Source: Rhizobium sp. Pop5 (GTDB lineage: Bacteria; Pseudomonadota; Alphaproteobacteria; Rhizobiales; Rhizobiaceae). Taken from it: a stretch of 64,000 bases of DNA. Below, piece by piece: positions 8,719-17,925 of this stretch (within the stretch, counting starts at the first letter, position 1; every line of letters begins with the position of its first letter). Made by a program: the position numbers and the translations under genes. The notes beneath the pieces were generated by a model. The model was given only the letters and a program-made list of their open reading frames with translations. It was not told where the DNA came from and ran no database searches. The stretch is taken from positions 3,642,001 through 3,706,000 of the forward strand of contig NZ_CP099399.1 of NCBI RefSeq assembly GCF_024721175.1, written 5' to 3'.

Positions 8719-9339
8719 TTAACAAAAACCGTTCTGCTTCAACAATTGATAGGCCTGGATGACGGCGCGGAAGCGCTCCTCCGAGCCGCGGTCGCCGCCA
8801 TTGGCATCGGGATGGTGCTTCTTGACCAGTTCCTTGTAGCGGCTCTTGATCTCGGCCGACGTCGCATTGGCGTGAAGGCCCATCGTGTCGAAGGCCTTGC
8901 TCTCCAGCGATTTCAGCTTGCGCGCCTGGGGAAAACGCGGCCCGCTGCCCTTGCCGCCGCCTTCCTTCACGAAGCCGAAGGGATCGCGAACGCGCGAATA
9001 GGCGCCGGAACGGACTTCCGAATGCAGCGGGCTGTCCTTGGCTGACTTGTTGACGCCGACGGTCCATGTCGGCCGATGGCCGGTGATCGCCTCTTTCTGG
9101 TATCGGGCGATCTCTCCGTCCGAAAGGCCGGAGAAATAGTTGTAGCCCTTGTTGTATTCCTTGACATGCTCGAAGCAGAACAAGAAGAACTGGCCTTCCG
9201 CATTGCGCCCCACGGGAGCGCGATGCGCGCCTTTCTTGTCGCAGCCGTCCCACTGGCAGGTAGGCGGCGCCTGCTCTGCCTCCTGCTCGCGTTTGCGGCG
9301 TGTTCGGATGCGGTCGAAATATTTGGAATCGAGTCTCAT
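8719..9339 (-). CDS. J-domain (DnaJ-like) protein
   Basis: A 206-residue protein with a C-terminal J domain (residues about 149-204) containing the Hsp70-stimulating HPD motif at 176-178. The N-terminal half is specific to this alphaproteobacterial family: a charged start, a possible zinc knuckle with C28 and C33 (CQWDGC), then a conserved FCFEHVKEYNKGYNYF block. It would recruit DnaK to particular clients. The ATG at 9339 (MRLDSKYFDRIR) is chosen because the frame upstream overlaps bolA. It is divergent from bolA with about 100 bases between the starts; this J-protein/BolA neighbourhood is, to my knowledge, common in rhizobia. Confidence 0.87.
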   Translation of the reverse strand: MRLDSKYFDRIRTRRKREQEAEQAPPTCQWDGCDKKGAHRAPVGRNAEGQFFLFCFEHVKEYNKGYNYFSGLSDGEIARYQKEAITGHRPTWTVGVNKSAKDSPLHSEVRSGAYSRVRDPFGFVKEGGGKGSGPRFPQARKLKSLESKAFDTMGLHANATSAEIKSRYKELVKKHHPDANGGDRGSEERFRAVIQAYQLLKQNGFC

Positions 9340-9441
9340 GACGGCGCTAATTATGGGACTGTCGCGAAGCGACAACAAGAATTGACAAATGGAATTGTTG
9401 CTGGCTTGGTGGGAACCTTTTTCGCGAAGCAGCAAGACCGA

Positions 9442-9726
9442 ATGATGACCCTGCGGACCCGCATCGAAGAAAAACTTGTCGAAGCTTTCGCCCCCGAACG
9501 CCTGAGCGTCATCGACGAGAGCCATCTGCATGCCGGCCATCAGCCCGACATGACAGGCACCGGCGAAACCCACATGCGGGTAAGGATCGTTTCGGCAAAA
9601 TTCGCCGGCATGTCGCGGCTGGCGCGCCACCGGGCGATCACCGACCTGTTGAAACCCGAGCTTGATGCCGGACTGCATGCGCTCGCCGTCGAACCGGCAG
9701 CACCCGATGAACCGACCCGCTGGTAG
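9442..9726 (+). CDS. bolA: BolA family protein
   Basis: A 94-residue BolA-like protein. The family has a KH-like fold and pairs with monothiol glutaredoxins in iron-sulphur trafficking; in some bacteria it also acts as a regulator. Diagnostic parts are the early IEEKLVEAF, the DESHLHAGH histidine segment, and the FAGMSRLARHRAI loop leading into the ALAVEP end. ATGs at 9442 and 9445 are adjacent. A much longer frame opens upstream but would run across the J-domain gene and is not BolA-like. Confidence 0.92.
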   Translation: MMTLRTRIEEKLVEAFAPERLSVIDESHLHAGHQPDMTGTGETHMRVRIVSAKFAGMSRLARHRAITDLLKPELDAGLHALAVEPAAPDEPTRW

Positions 9727-9771
9727 CGGCACAGCCTATATGGATATCGGCCGCCCGCAATCCAAGCGAGG

Positions 9772-11085
9772 TCAGCCGGATTTCGTGTCGTCTTCCTGCG
9801 CAGGGCGGATGCGCAGCTTGGTGATGCGGTTCTTCTCCCGCTTCATGACGACGAAACGCTTGCCGTAAAAGGTGAAGGCCTGGCGTTCTTCGGGAATGGT
9901 CATGGATTCGTGAATGACAAGGCCGGCGATCGTCGTTGCCTCCTCGTCGGGCAGGTTCCAGTCGAGCGCGCGGTTCAGGTCACGGATCGGCACGCCGCCA
10001 TCAACGACGACCGAGCCGTCCGCCTCCTGGCGCACGCCCTGCATCTCGATATCGTGTTCGTCGGAAATATCGCCGACGATTTCTTCGAGAATATCCTCCA
10101 GTGTCACGATGCCCTGCACCTCGCCATATTCGTCGACGACGACGGCGAAATGCTGCTTGCGGCGCAAGAAAGCGTTGAGCTGGTCTTCGAGGTTGGTGCT
10201 GTCTGGCACGAACCACGGCTTCTGCGCGATCTTCACGATATCGAGGTTCTGCGGCTCCATGTTCGGCTCGGCAAGCGCCCGCAGGAGATCCTTGGCGTGG
10301 ACGACGCCGATGATGTTGTCGATCGTGCCGCGCCACAGCGGCATGCGCGTGTAAGGGCTTTCGAGGATGGCGCGCACCACCGCTTCCGGCGGATCGTCGG
10401 CGTTGATCGCCCGCATCGCGGTGCGGTGGACCATGATGTCGGAGAGCTCAAGCTCGCCGAGATCGAGCACGCCGCCCAGACGGTCCCGGTCGGCCTTCAC
10501 GACCGAGCCCTCGCGGTGCAGGAGATCCACGGCGCCGCGCAGCTCCTCATGCGCCGTCAACATCGACACCTCCCGCGACAGATTGATGCCGAACAGCGAA
10601 AGAATCTGCCGCACGATCGCATTGACGAAGGAGGAGACCGGGCCGACGACGGCAACGAAGAGCCTGGCCGGAAATGCCACTGCAAGCGCAAAACGGTCAG
10701 GCGTCGAAATCGCCCAGCTCTTCGGCAGCACTTCCGCGAAGATGACCAGGATGACGGTCATCGCCAGCGTCGCCAGCGCCACGCCGGAATTGCCGAACAG
10801 TCCGAGAAAAAGGCTGGTGGCGATCGAGGAGGAAAGGATGTTGGCGAGATTGTTGCCGATGAGCAGCGCGCCGATCAGCCGGTCACGCCGCTCGATCAGC
10901 TGCCGGACGAGGCCGGCGCGCTCGTCGCCGTTTGCCTCCAGCGTATGGATGCGGCTGCGCGAAACGGCCGTCAGCGCGGTCTCGGAGCCGGAAAAAAAAG
11001 CGGACATCAGAACGAGCGCCGTGATCGAAAGAATCTCCGGCCAATATGCCGCTAGAAATGCCAGAGCGCCTTCGATTGTCGTCAA
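9772..11085 (-). CDS. CBS-pair membrane protein of the CNNM/CorC (hemolysin C-like) family
   Basis: A 437-residue inner-membrane protein. Order: DUF21/CNNM transmembrane domain (about residues 15-190, with SGSETALTAVSR), a pair of CBS domains (about 210-330, including the DEYGEVQGIVTLEDILEE stretch), and a C-terminal CorC_HlyC domain. Related proteins act in magnesium or cobalt efflux; the hemolysin name is historical. The start is a TTG at 11085: its last bases overlap the aroB stop (TTGA), and no nearby ATG gives a sensible first membrane segment. It is the third gene of an aroK-aroB-CBS protein operon joined by two four-base overlaps. Confidence 0.9.
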   Translation of the reverse strand: MTTIEGALAFLAAYWPEILSITALVLMSAFFSGSETALTAVSRSRIHTLEANGDERAGLVRQLIERRDRLIGALLIGNNLANILSSSIATSLFLGLFGNSGVALATLAMTVILVIFAEVLPKSWAISTPDRFALAVAFPARLFVAVVGPVSSFVNAIVRQILSLFGINLSREVSMLTAHEELRGAVDLLHREGSVVKADRDRLGGVLDLGELELSDIMVHRTAMRAINADDPPEAVVRAILESPYTRMPLWRGTIDNIIGVVHAKDLLRALAEPNMEPQNLDIVKIAQKPWFVPDSTNLEDQLNAFLRRKQHFAVVVDEYGEVQGIVTLEDILEEIVGDISDEHDIEMQGVRQEADGSVVVDGGVPIRDLNRALDWNLPDEEATTIAGLVIHESMTIPEERQAFTFYGKRFVVMKREKNRITKLRIRPAQEDDTKSG

Positions 11086-12212
11086 GGATGTTTTTCCCGG
11101 AGAAAGCTGATCACTTCGGAGGCAGGAACGTCGTCGGCGACGAAGGACTGGCCGATGCCGCGCGTCAGGATGAAGGTGAGCTTGCCACTCTTGACTTTCT
11201 TGTCCTGGGCAATCGCGTCCATCAGCGTTTCGGCGGGCGGCAGGTCGCCCGGAATCTCGGACATGCGGGTCGGAAGGCCGACGTCCTTCAGATGTTTTTC
11301 GACGCGCCGCGCGTCGTCGGGGCTTGCGAGGTTCATCCGGGCGGAGAATTCATGCGCCAGCACCATGCCGATCGAAACGCCTTCGCCATGCACCAGGCGG
11401 CGGCTGTCATAGGCGGTCGCCGCTTCCAGCGCGTGGCCGAACGTATGACCGAGATTGAGCAGCGCCCGCTGGCCGTTCTCGCGCTCGTCGGCGACGACGA
11501 CGTCTGCCTTTGCCTGGCAACTGGTGGCAATCGCCTCGATCCGCGCGGAGCCGCCCGCAAAAACCGCCTTCCAGTTGGCTTCCAGCCAGGCGAAAAAGTC
11601 AGGCTTGTCGATCAGCCCGTATTTCGCGACCTCGGCGTAGCCGGCACGGAATTCCCGCTCGCTGAGCGAATTCAGCACATCCGTATCGGCAAGAACCAGA
11701 TCCGGCTGATGGAAGACGCCGATCAGGTTCTTGCCGTGGCGGGAGTTGATGCCGGTTTTGCCGCCGACGGAGGAATCGACCTGCGACAGCAGCGAAGTCG
11801 GCATCTGCACGAAGCGCACGCCGCGCCGCACGATGCCGGCCGCAAATCCCGAGAGGTCGCCGATGACGCCACCGCCGAGCGCAATGACGCAATCGTTACG
11901 CTCGACGCGGGCCTCGAGCACCTTGTCGCAGACATTGACCAGATGTTCGAAGCTCTTGGTCTTCTCGCCGGCCGGCAGGACGACTTCGGCAGAAACGATG
12001 CCAGCTGCATCGAGGCTCGCGACGAGAGCGTCGAGGTAGAACGGCGCCACATTCTCGTCGGTGATAACAGCCGCCTTGCGGCCTTTGAGACGGGAGGCGA
12101 TCTCGGCGCCGGCGCGCGCGATCAGCCCCGGCCCGATCAGGATATCGTAGGCGCGCTCGCCGAGCGGCACATGCACCGTCTGGGCGGCGGGGGCGGAGGG
12201 TATCGCATTCAT
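11082..12212 (-). CDS. aroB: 3-dehydroquinate synthase
   Basis: A 376-residue enzyme converting DAHP to 3-dehydroquinate, step two of the shikimate pathway to aromatic amino acids. It has the NAD-binding GGGVIGDLSGFAA segment, the PTSLLSQVDSSVGGKTG loop, and the metal-site region LNLGHTFGHALE followed by HGEGVSIGM. Length is normal. The ATG overlaps the aroK stop by four bases (ATGA), so the two shikimate genes are translationally coupled, and its own stop overlaps the start of the CBS-domain gene. Cytoplasmic; metal- and NAD-dependent by family. Confidence 0.97.
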   Translation of the reverse strand: MNAIPSAPAAQTVHVPLGERAYDILIGPGLIARAGAEIASRLKGRKAAVITDENVAPFYLDALVASLDAAGIVSAEVVLPAGEKTKSFEHLVNVCDKVLEARVERNDCVIALGGGVIGDLSGFAAGIVRRGVRFVQMPTSLLSQVDSSVGGKTGINSRHGKNLIGVFHQPDLVLADTDVLNSLSEREFRAGYAEVAKYGLIDKPDFFAWLEANWKAVFAGGSARIEAIATSCQAKADVVVADERENGQRALLNLGHTFGHALEAATAYDSRRLVHGEGVSIGMVLAHEFSARMNLASPDDARRVEKHLKDVGLPTRMSEIPGDLPPAETLMDAIAQDKKVKSGKLTFILTRGIGQSFVADDVPASEVISFLREKHP

Positions 12213-12799
12213 GACGCTGCACTTTCCTTCTGAGCTTCGATCACGGCCTTCAGCACCTCGTCGGCCATGATTTCCTTGCGCACGTCGCGCGAGAGCACGG
12301 TGATATCAGCCTGCGCGTAGATCGGATAACGCGCAGTCATCAGGTTTTCGAGCGTCTGCTTCGGGTTTTCGGTCTTGAGCAGCGGCCGCGTGTCGCGCTT
12401 GTTGACCCGCTCCCAGAGCACCTCCAGATCCGCCTTCAGCCAGACGGAAAGGCCGCCCTTCTTGATATGCTTGCGCGTCCGCTCGTTGATGAAGGCGCCC
12501 CCGCCTGTGGAGACGACGCGCGGCCCGCTTTTCAGGAGCCGTTTCATCACCCGCGTCTCCAGCGCCCGGAACTCTTCCTCACCATAGGCCGCGAAAAGTT
12601 CGGCGATCGTCATGCGCGAAACACGCTCGATTTCGTGATCGCTGTCGATGAAGGGAATGCCGAGCTGGCTGGCAACGATGCGCCCGACGGCGGATTTTCC
12701 AGCACCCATCAGGCCGACGAGGATCAGATTGCGTGAACCGAGCGCAGCGCGAACTCTGTCTTTCAGGCTGTCGGCAACGGTCAGCAGTGGGTCACTCAT
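12209..12799 (-). CDS. aroK: Shikimate kinase
   Basis: A 196-residue kinase that phosphorylates shikimate at the 3-hydroxyl using ATP. Walker A GLMGAGKSAVG is at residues 29-39, the substrate-binding DSDHEIE follows (the Asp and Glu that hold shikimate), then FRALE and STGGGAF, and an LID arginine in RDTRPLL. The ATG at 12799 has a GGA seven bases upstream; a GTG at 12811 would add four residues. First gene of the aroK-aroB operon, and divergent from a short gene and xerD. Confidence 0.96.
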   Translation of the reverse strand: MSDPLLTVADSLKDRVRAALGSRNLILVGLMGAGKSAVGRIVASQLGIPFIDSDHEIERVSRMTIAELFAAYGEEEFRALETRVMKRLLKSGPRVVSTGGGAFINERTRKHIKKGGLSVWLKADLEVLWERVNKRDTRPLLKTENPKQTLENLMTARYPIYAQADITVLSRDVRKEIMADEVLKAVIEAQKESAAS

Positions 12800-12947
12800 C
12801 GGTCCATTCACACTTTGTTTGCAAACCGTATCGACAAATGCAGGTGGAGCGTCAAGTCGCGGACAAGGGAATCATGGCTTGAAGAGCGCTTCTTGCACTT
12901 GCGAATACGCTTCTTATAACAGAACCAGAGCATGAAGGAGTTGCCGG

Positions 12948-13124
12948 ATGCCGACCCTGTTCCGTTTCCTGTTCTTCTGCGCGATCCTCGCCGGAACGGT
13001 CTACGGAGCGATGTGGGCGCTTGTCACCTTCGTCGAACCGCGGCAGCGCGACGTGACGATCCGCATCCCGTCGGAGCGAGTCAACCCGCCTGCGACGGGC
13101 ACGATCGACGCGACGAGGAAGTGA
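12948..13124 (+). CDS. Small single-pass membrane protein (58 aa) upstream of xerD
   Basis: A 58-residue frame beginning [20 protein letters not shown], one transmembrane helix (about residues 4-28) followed by a hydrophilic tail with [17 protein letters not shown]. The ATG has GGAG about ten bases before it, and the stop lies four bases from the xerD start, so it is very probably co-transcribed with xerD. Codon use matches the neighbours. I recognise it only as a short protein of the type found next to xerD in rhizobia; I can assign no function. Confidence 0.72.
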   Translation: MPTLFRFLFFCAILAGTVYGAMWALVTFVEPRQRDVTIRIPSERVNPPATGTIDATRK

Positions 13125-13128
13125 GGAT

Positions 13129-14082
13129 ATGAGGGATCTCGGCCGCATCCACGTGGAATCCTTCCTGGAAATGATGAGCGCCGAACGCGGCGCGGCCGCC
13201 AACACGCTGCAATCCTACGAGCGCGATCTCGAAGACGTCCTCTCCTTCCTGAACGGCCGCAGCATAAGGCTCATCGAAGCCGCCTCCGCCGATCTTTCTG
13301 CCTATCTCTCCTCGCTCGCCCGCCAGGGCTTCAAACCCTCCTCGCAGGCGCGCCGGCTTGCGGCCATGCGCCAATTCTACAAGTTCCTCTATGCCGAAGG
13401 CATTCGCACCGACGATCCCACAGGCATTCTCGACGCGCCGAAGAAGGGACGCCCCCTGCCGAAGACGATGGGCGTGGAGGAAGTGAGCCGGTTGCTTTCG
13501 CAGGCCGAGGCTGAGGCAGACGATCCGGCGCCCGGCCAGCTGCAGCGCCTGCGCATGCTGGCGCTTCTGGAACTGCTCTATGCCACCGGCATGCGCGTCA
13601 GCGAACTCGTTTCGCTTCCCGCCCGCGTGCTCGATCAGGAGGGCCGCTTCCTGATGATCCGAGGCAAGGGCAACAAGGAGCGGCTGGTGCCGCTGTCGCA
13701 ATCGGCGATATCGGCTCTCAAATCCTACGGGCGCTTGCTGGCGGCGGAAAACGCAGCGGCCAAGGAACCGCGGGAAAGCCCCTGGCTGTTTCCCGCCGCC
13801 TCCAAGGAGGGCTACCTTCCGCGCCAGGTTTTCGCCCGGGACCTCAAGAACCTTGCGATCCGCGCCGGCCTGACGCCGTCGCTGATTTCGCCGCACGTCA
13901 TGCGTCACGCCTTTGCAAGCCACCTGCTTGCCAATGGTGCCGATCTGCGCGTCGTGCAGGAACTCCTCGGCCATTCGGACATTTCGACCACTCAGATCTA
14001 CACACATGTCCTCGAAGAGAGGCTGCAGCAGCTCGTCCAGATGCATCACCCCCTTGCCAAACAGGCGAAAAAGCACGAATAG
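13129..14082 (+). CDS. xerD: Tyrosine site-specific recombinase XerD
   Basis: A 317-residue tyrosine recombinase. With XerC it resolves chromosome dimers at the dif site during division. Order: N-terminal SAM-like core-binding domain (about 5-90) and catalytic domain with R156 (TGMRVSEL), K180 (RGKGNKE), H256 and R259 (HVMRH), H282 (LGHSD) and nucleophile Y291 (QIYTH). All catalytic residues are present. The setting beside accA and aroKB, and the XerD-like sequence, argue for the housekeeping recombinase rather than an integrase from a mobile element. Confidence 0.94.
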   Translation: MRDLGRIHVESFLEMMSAERGAAANTLQSYERDLEDVLSFLNGRSIRLIEAASADLSAYLSSLARQGFKPSSQARRLAAMRQFYKFLYAEGIRTDDPTGILDAPKKGRPLPKTMGVEEVSRLLSQAEAEADDPAPGQLQRLRMLALLELLYATGMRVSELVSLPARVLDQEGRFLMIRGKGNKERLVPLSQSAISALKSYGRLLAAENAAAKEPRESPWLFPAASKEGYLPRQVFARDLKNLAIRAGLTPSLISPHVMRHAFASHLLANGADLRVVQELLGHSDISTTQIYTHVLEERLQQLVQMHHPLAKQAKKHE

Positions 14083-14144
14083 GACCGGCGACATGGGGCG
14101 GAGCCAGGAAAACGCCCCGGGCACAAGGAACGGAAACGCACCTC

Positions 14145-15098
14145 ATGCACAATTATCTCGACTTCGAAAAGCCGATCTCCGACCTCGAAGGCAAGATCAT
14201 CGAGCTGAAGAAGCTCGCAACGGAAGACGAGAGCATCGACACCACCGATGAAATCGGCAGGCTGGAGGTTCGCGTCCGTGAGGCGATCGTCGAGATCTAT
14301 TCCAAGCTGAACGCCTGGCAGAAGACGCAGGTCGCCCGCCATCCGCAGCGCCCGCATTTCGTCGACTACGCCAAGACGCTGTTCCAGGAATTCACGCCGC
14401 TCGCCGGCGACCGGAAGTTTTCCGAGGATGCCGCGATCCAGGCGGGCCTTGCCCGCTTCCGCGGCCAGCCCGTCGCCGTCATCGGCCAGGAAAAGGGCAA
14501 CGACACCAAGACCCGCCTGAAGCACAATTTCGGCAGCCCCCGCCCGGAAGGCTACCGCAAGGCGATCCGCATCCTTGAAATGGCCGACCGTTTCGGCCTG
14601 CCCGTCATTTCGCTGGTGGATACGGCAGGCGCCTATCCAGGCGTCGGCGCCGAGGAGCGCGGCCAAGCCGAGGCGATCGCCCGCTCGACGGAAATGTGCC
14701 TTGGCGTCAAGGTTCCCCTCGTTTCCGTCGTCATCGGCGAAGGCGGCTCGGGCGGCGCGATCGCGATCGCCACCGGCAACCGGGTCTACATGCTCGAGCA
14801 TTCGATCTACAGCGTCATCTCGCCGGAAGGCGCAGCCTCGATCCTCTGGCGCGATTCCACCCGCGCCCGCGAAGCGGCGACCAACATGAAGATCACTGCC
14901 GAAGACCTGAAATCGCTCGGCGTCATCGACGGCATCATTTCCGAGCCGCTCGGCGGCGCGCATCGCGATCCCGACAGCGTGATTGCGGCAACCGGCGATG
15001 TGATCGCCAATGCGCTCGGCGAAATGGCATCGCGTTCCGGCGAGCAATTGCGCAACGAACGGCGCCAGAAATTCCTCAACATGGGCCGCAATCTCTAG
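14145..15098 (+). CDS. accA: Acetyl-CoA carboxylase carboxyltransferase subunit alpha
   Basis: A 317-residue alpha subunit of the carboxyltransferase that moves CO2 from carboxybiotin to acetyl-CoA, the committed step in fatty-acid synthesis. It starts [18 protein letters not shown], typical of AccA, and has the crotonase-fold core with DTAGAYPG and the oxyanion-hole loop [11 protein letters not shown], then [14 protein letters not shown]. It pairs with AccD, not in this window. It begins 62 bases after xerD on the same strand; its stop is followed by about 200 bases without a gene. Confidence 0.97.
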   Translation: MHNYLDFEKPISDLEGKIIELKKLATEDESIDTTDEIGRLEVRVREAIVEIYSKLNAWQKTQVARHPQRPHFVDYAKTLFQEFTPLAGDRKFSEDAAIQAGLARFRGQPVAVIGQEKGNDTKTRLKHNFGSPRPEGYRKAIRILEMADRFGLPVISLVDTAGAYPGVGAEERGQAEAIARSTEMCLGVKVPLVSVVIGEGGSGGAIAIATGNRVYMLEHSIYSVISPEGAASILWRDSTRAREAATNMKITAEDLKSLGVIDGIISEPLGGAHRDPDSVIAATGDVIANALGEMASRSGEQLRNERRQKFLNMGRNL

Positions 15099-15296
15099 GA
15101 TAAGACCGCGCCCCTTGGGGATTGAGGCCAAACCTTGGCCACATTAATGTTATCTCTAACATTTGCGCTTGCGGGGGCGTTCCTGACACGTCATAGGCTG
15201 GTAAGGATTTGTGAAGTATAAGCCGCTTATGATTCCGCTTCGTGCCCGGACTCGATAGGCGGACCGGGGTAGCATAATCTTTACGGGCTAGTTTGG

Positions 15297-16523
15297 ATGC
15301 GCATACGTCATTTTGCCTATGTTTCGCTCATGGCGCTGGCACTTTCCGGCTGCAACGATGCGTTGGAAACCGCACAGGTCGATCTCTCCACCGTCAAGAA
15401 CAAGGTCGAGCAGCCGCTTCCGGCCCATATTCTTGCCGACATCGCCGCCAAGGGCATGGACCGCAATTCGCCGATCATGATCCGCATCTTCAAGGAAGAA
15501 GGCGCGCTCGAGATCTGGAAGGCGAAGACCGACAACCGTTTCGACAAGATCGCCGGCTACAAGATCTGTGCCTGGTCGGGCCGTCTCGGTCCCAAGGTCA
15601 AGACCGGCGACCGGCAGGCGCCGGAAGGCTTCTACGAGCTGACGCGTGCCAACCTGAACCCCAATTCGAAATATTATCTGGCGATCAACACCGGCTTCCC
15701 GAACCGCTACGACGCGGTGAACGGCCGCACGGGCTCCGATCTGATGATTCATGGCGCCTGCTCGTCGTCGGGCTGCTATTCGATGACCGACCAGCAGGTG
15801 CTCGAAATCTATGCTTTCGCCCGCGACGCCTTCAAGGGCGGCCAGTCGACAGTGCAGCTGCAGGCCTTCCCGTTCCGCATGACGGCGGAAAACATGGTCA
15901 AGCATCGCCTCGATCCGAGCTACGACTTCTGGAAGATGCTGAAGGTCGGCTACGACAATTTCGAAGTGACGAAGCGCCCGCCAGAGGTGAACGTCTGCGA
16001 GAAGAAATACGTCTTCAACCAGCAGGCAACCGATGGCGGCGCCTTCAACGCCGGCGGCAAGTGCCCGGCCATGTCGACGCCCCCGGCGCTGACGGCCGCC
16101 CTTGCCTCCTACGGCAAGACCTATGATGCAGACTATGCCAAGGCGATGAGCAAATTCGACGGCATGGCCTGGTACGATCCCAGCGAAGCCGAGCGCAAAG
16201 CCGTGGTCGCCAAGACACGCAAGGGCCGCGAGCTCGCCTTCGCGCCGACCGGCACGTCGCTCGAAGCCGGCCGCATGGTCAAGGTCGCCGAACTCGAAGA
16301 CCTGATGGCCAAGCGCACCGCCCAGAGCCTCACGACCAAGGCCGCCGCGGGCGCCACCCCCGCAGCGCCTGCCGAACCGCCAGCAATGGCAGTCGCTGCC
16401 GCAACACCTGCCGTTGTGCCGGTGCCGCAACAGAACCCGCTGGCCTTTGCGGCGCCCGAACCGCAGGAAACAGCCGAAGCCGCGGCAAAGAAGCCGTTCT
16501 GGAAGTTCTGGGCGCGGAACTGA
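15297..16523 (+). CDS. Lipoprotein L,D-transpeptidase (YkuD/YafK-like)
   Basis: A 408-residue envelope protein. It has a lipoprotein signal peptide with lipobox LSGC (Cys19), a YkuD catalytic domain (about residues 60-195), and a long C-terminal extension rich in Ala and Pro ending KPFWKFWARN. The catalytic pair is visible: H152 in MIHGA and C160 in SSGC. L,D-transpeptidases form 3-3 crosslinks in peptidoglycan or attach proteins to it; the closest pattern is murein YafK, which has been reported to cut rather than make such links, so the direction is uncertain. The gene has its own upstream region of about 200 bases. Confidence 0.88.
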   Translation: MRIRHFAYVSLMALALSGCNDALETAQVDLSTVKNKVEQPLPAHILADIAAKGMDRNSPIMIRIFKEEGALEIWKAKTDNRFDKIAGYKICAWSGRLGPKVKTGDRQAPEGFYELTRANLNPNSKYYLAINTGFPNRYDAVNGRTGSDLMIHGACSSSGCYSMTDQQVLEIYAFARDAFKGGQSTVQLQAFPFRMTAENMVKHRLDPSYDFWKMLKVGYDNFEVTKRPPEVNVCEKKYVFNQQATDGGAFNAGGKCPAMSTPPALTAALASYGKTYDADYAKAMSKFDGMAWYDPSEAERKAVVAKTRKGRELAFAPTGTSLEAGRMVKVAELEDLMAKRTAQSLTTKAAAGATPAAPAEPPAMAVAAATPAVVPVPQQNPLAFAAPEPQETAEAAAKKPFWKFWARN

Positions 16524-16528
16524 ACGGT

Positions 16529-16753
16529 TTGAACCCCGTTCTCTACGATCTTCGCGGCCTGAAATGCCCCCTCCCTGTCATGAAGACGCGCAGGAAGCTT
16601 GCCGACTTGGCGAGCGGCACGCTCATCCTCGTCGATACCAGCGATCCGCTAGCGGTGATCGACATGCCGCATTTCTGCAATGAAGACGGTCACGAACTGG
16701 TCGAAACGGAAAAGACCGAAAACGGCCACCGCTTCCTGATCCGTAAGGGCTAA
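16529..16753 (+). CDS. TusA-family sulphur-carrier protein
   Basis: A 74-residue protein with the TusA signature CPLPVMKTRR near the N-terminus; the cysteine carries a persulphide in characterised members. The fold is a small alpha/beta IF3-C-like domain. It starts on TTG (TTG AAC CCC), five bases after the L,D-transpeptidase stop, and is probably co-translated with it. Family members pass sulphur to tRNA thiolation, molybdenum cofactor or other pathways; which of these applies is unknown. Its last four bases overlap the end of the CobW-like gene on the other strand. Confidence 0.85.
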   Translation: MNPVLYDLRGLKCPLPVMKTRRKLADLASGTLILVDTSDPLAVIDMPHFCNEDGHELVETEKTENGHRFLIRKG

Positions 16754-17913
16754 ATTCGTAATCCCGGGATGGCAAGCGGATTATCTGACAGCGCCTGGCG
16801 ATCCGGCCTGTCGATACGGGGCTTGCCGAGAAAGGCGTCGAAAAGGTCCTTCACGAAGGCTTCGGGCAGGTCCTTGGTGATCAGCACCATGCGCGTGCGC
16901 CGGTCTTGCGGGTCTGGCCAGGCCGGCAGCCGCACCGGCGGATGAAAGATGCTCTGGACACCGTGCAGCACCAGCGGCCGCTCCGGCCGGTCGGAGACGG
17001 AAACGATCGCCTTCATCCGGAGCAGCTTTTCGCCATGGGCCGAGCGCAGGAGATCGACGAACATGTCGAGCGCCATCGGATCGATCGGCTTCTCTTCGAT
17101 AATGGAGAAGGACCGGATCGAGGCATCGTGCCGGTTGACGTCGTGCGGATCCTGATCCGAATGATGATGATGGTGGTGGTGATGACCATGGTGATCGTGA
17201 TGTCCATCATGACCGTGGTCGTGATTGTGATGCGCCTCATGCGCATCCTCATCCTGCAGCCAGCGGCCGACATCGGCGATCTTCGTCGCGGGGTCGTAGA
17301 GCCCGTTCACCAGCACTGCAGCGCTGCCCGCCTCGGCGCCGTCGGCATCCATCATCGCGGCGCGCGGATTGAGCGCGCGGAGGCGTTTTTCCAGGGCATC
17401 CGTTTGCCCGGCCATCGACTTTTTCGAGATGATCAGCCGGTCGGCCACCGCGGCCTGTTTGCGCGCTTCCTCATGATTGTCGAGCGTCTGCAGACCATTC
17501 ACCGCGTCGACGACCGTGACGACGCCGTCGAGTTCGAAATTCTGCGCGATCACAGGATTTCCCATGATCGCCTGCATGACCGGGGCGGGATCGGCGAGCC
17601 CCGTCGTCTCGATGACGACCCGCTTCACCGCTTTGACACGGCCTGTCTGCACGGCATCCATCAGGTTCGCCAGCGTATCCACAAGCTCGCCGCGCACCGT
17701 GCAGCAGAGGCAGCCGTCCGACAGCTCGATGATCAGATCGCCTGAGCTTTCGACCAGCAGATGGTCGATGCCGACATCACCGAACTCGTTGATGATAACG
17801 GCCGCGTCCTTCATGACAGGGTCTTTGAGGACGCGGTTGAGCAGCGTCGATTTTCCGGCGCCGAGAAAGCCGGTCAGGATGGTGACCGGAATTCTGTCGT
17901 TGAGCGCGCTCAT
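16750..17913 (-). CDS. CobW/COG0523 G3E GTPase with His-rich metal loop
   Basis: A 387-residue metal-chaperone GTPase. Walker A GFLGAGKST is at residues 15-23, the putative metal motif CLCC at 68-71, ETTGLADP at 103-110, and a C-terminal CobW domain follows. Between them a loop at about residues 225-262 holds roughly 20 histidines in 38 positions, as in zinc-handling family members. It could load zinc or cobalt into target proteins; the His-rich loop favours zinc by analogy with ZigA and YciC. It is not next to the B12 genes, which are 8 kb away. Cytoplasmic. No Zur box was recognised upstream, where the D-alanine carboxypeptidase gene ends 13 bases away. Confidence 0.9.
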   Translation of the reverse strand: MSALNDRIPVTILTGFLGAGKSTLLNRVLKDPVMKDAAVIINEFGDVGIDHLLVESSGDLIIELSDGCLCCTVRGELVDTLANLMDAVQTGRVKAVKRVVIETTGLADPAPVMQAIMGNPVIAQNFELDGVVTVVDAVNGLQTLDNHEEARKQAAVADRLIISKKSMAGQTDALEKRLRALNPRAAMMDADGAEAGSAAVLVNGLYDPATKIADVGRWLQDEDAHEAHHNHDHGHDGHHDHHGHHHHHHHHSDQDPHDVNRHDASIRSFSIIEEKPIDPMALDMFVDLLRSAHGEKLLRMKAIVSVSDRPERPLVLHGVQSIFHPPVRLPAWPDPQDRRTRMVLITKDLPEAFVKDLFDAFLGKPRIDRPDRQALSDNPLAIPGLRI

Positions 17914-17925
17914 GTCGATTTTACC

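Noticed and set aside
13129..14082. xerD as an integrase marking a genomic island
   Set aside because: Setting with aroKB and accA, full XerD-like sequence and absence of nearby attachment repeats point to the housekeeping recombinase.
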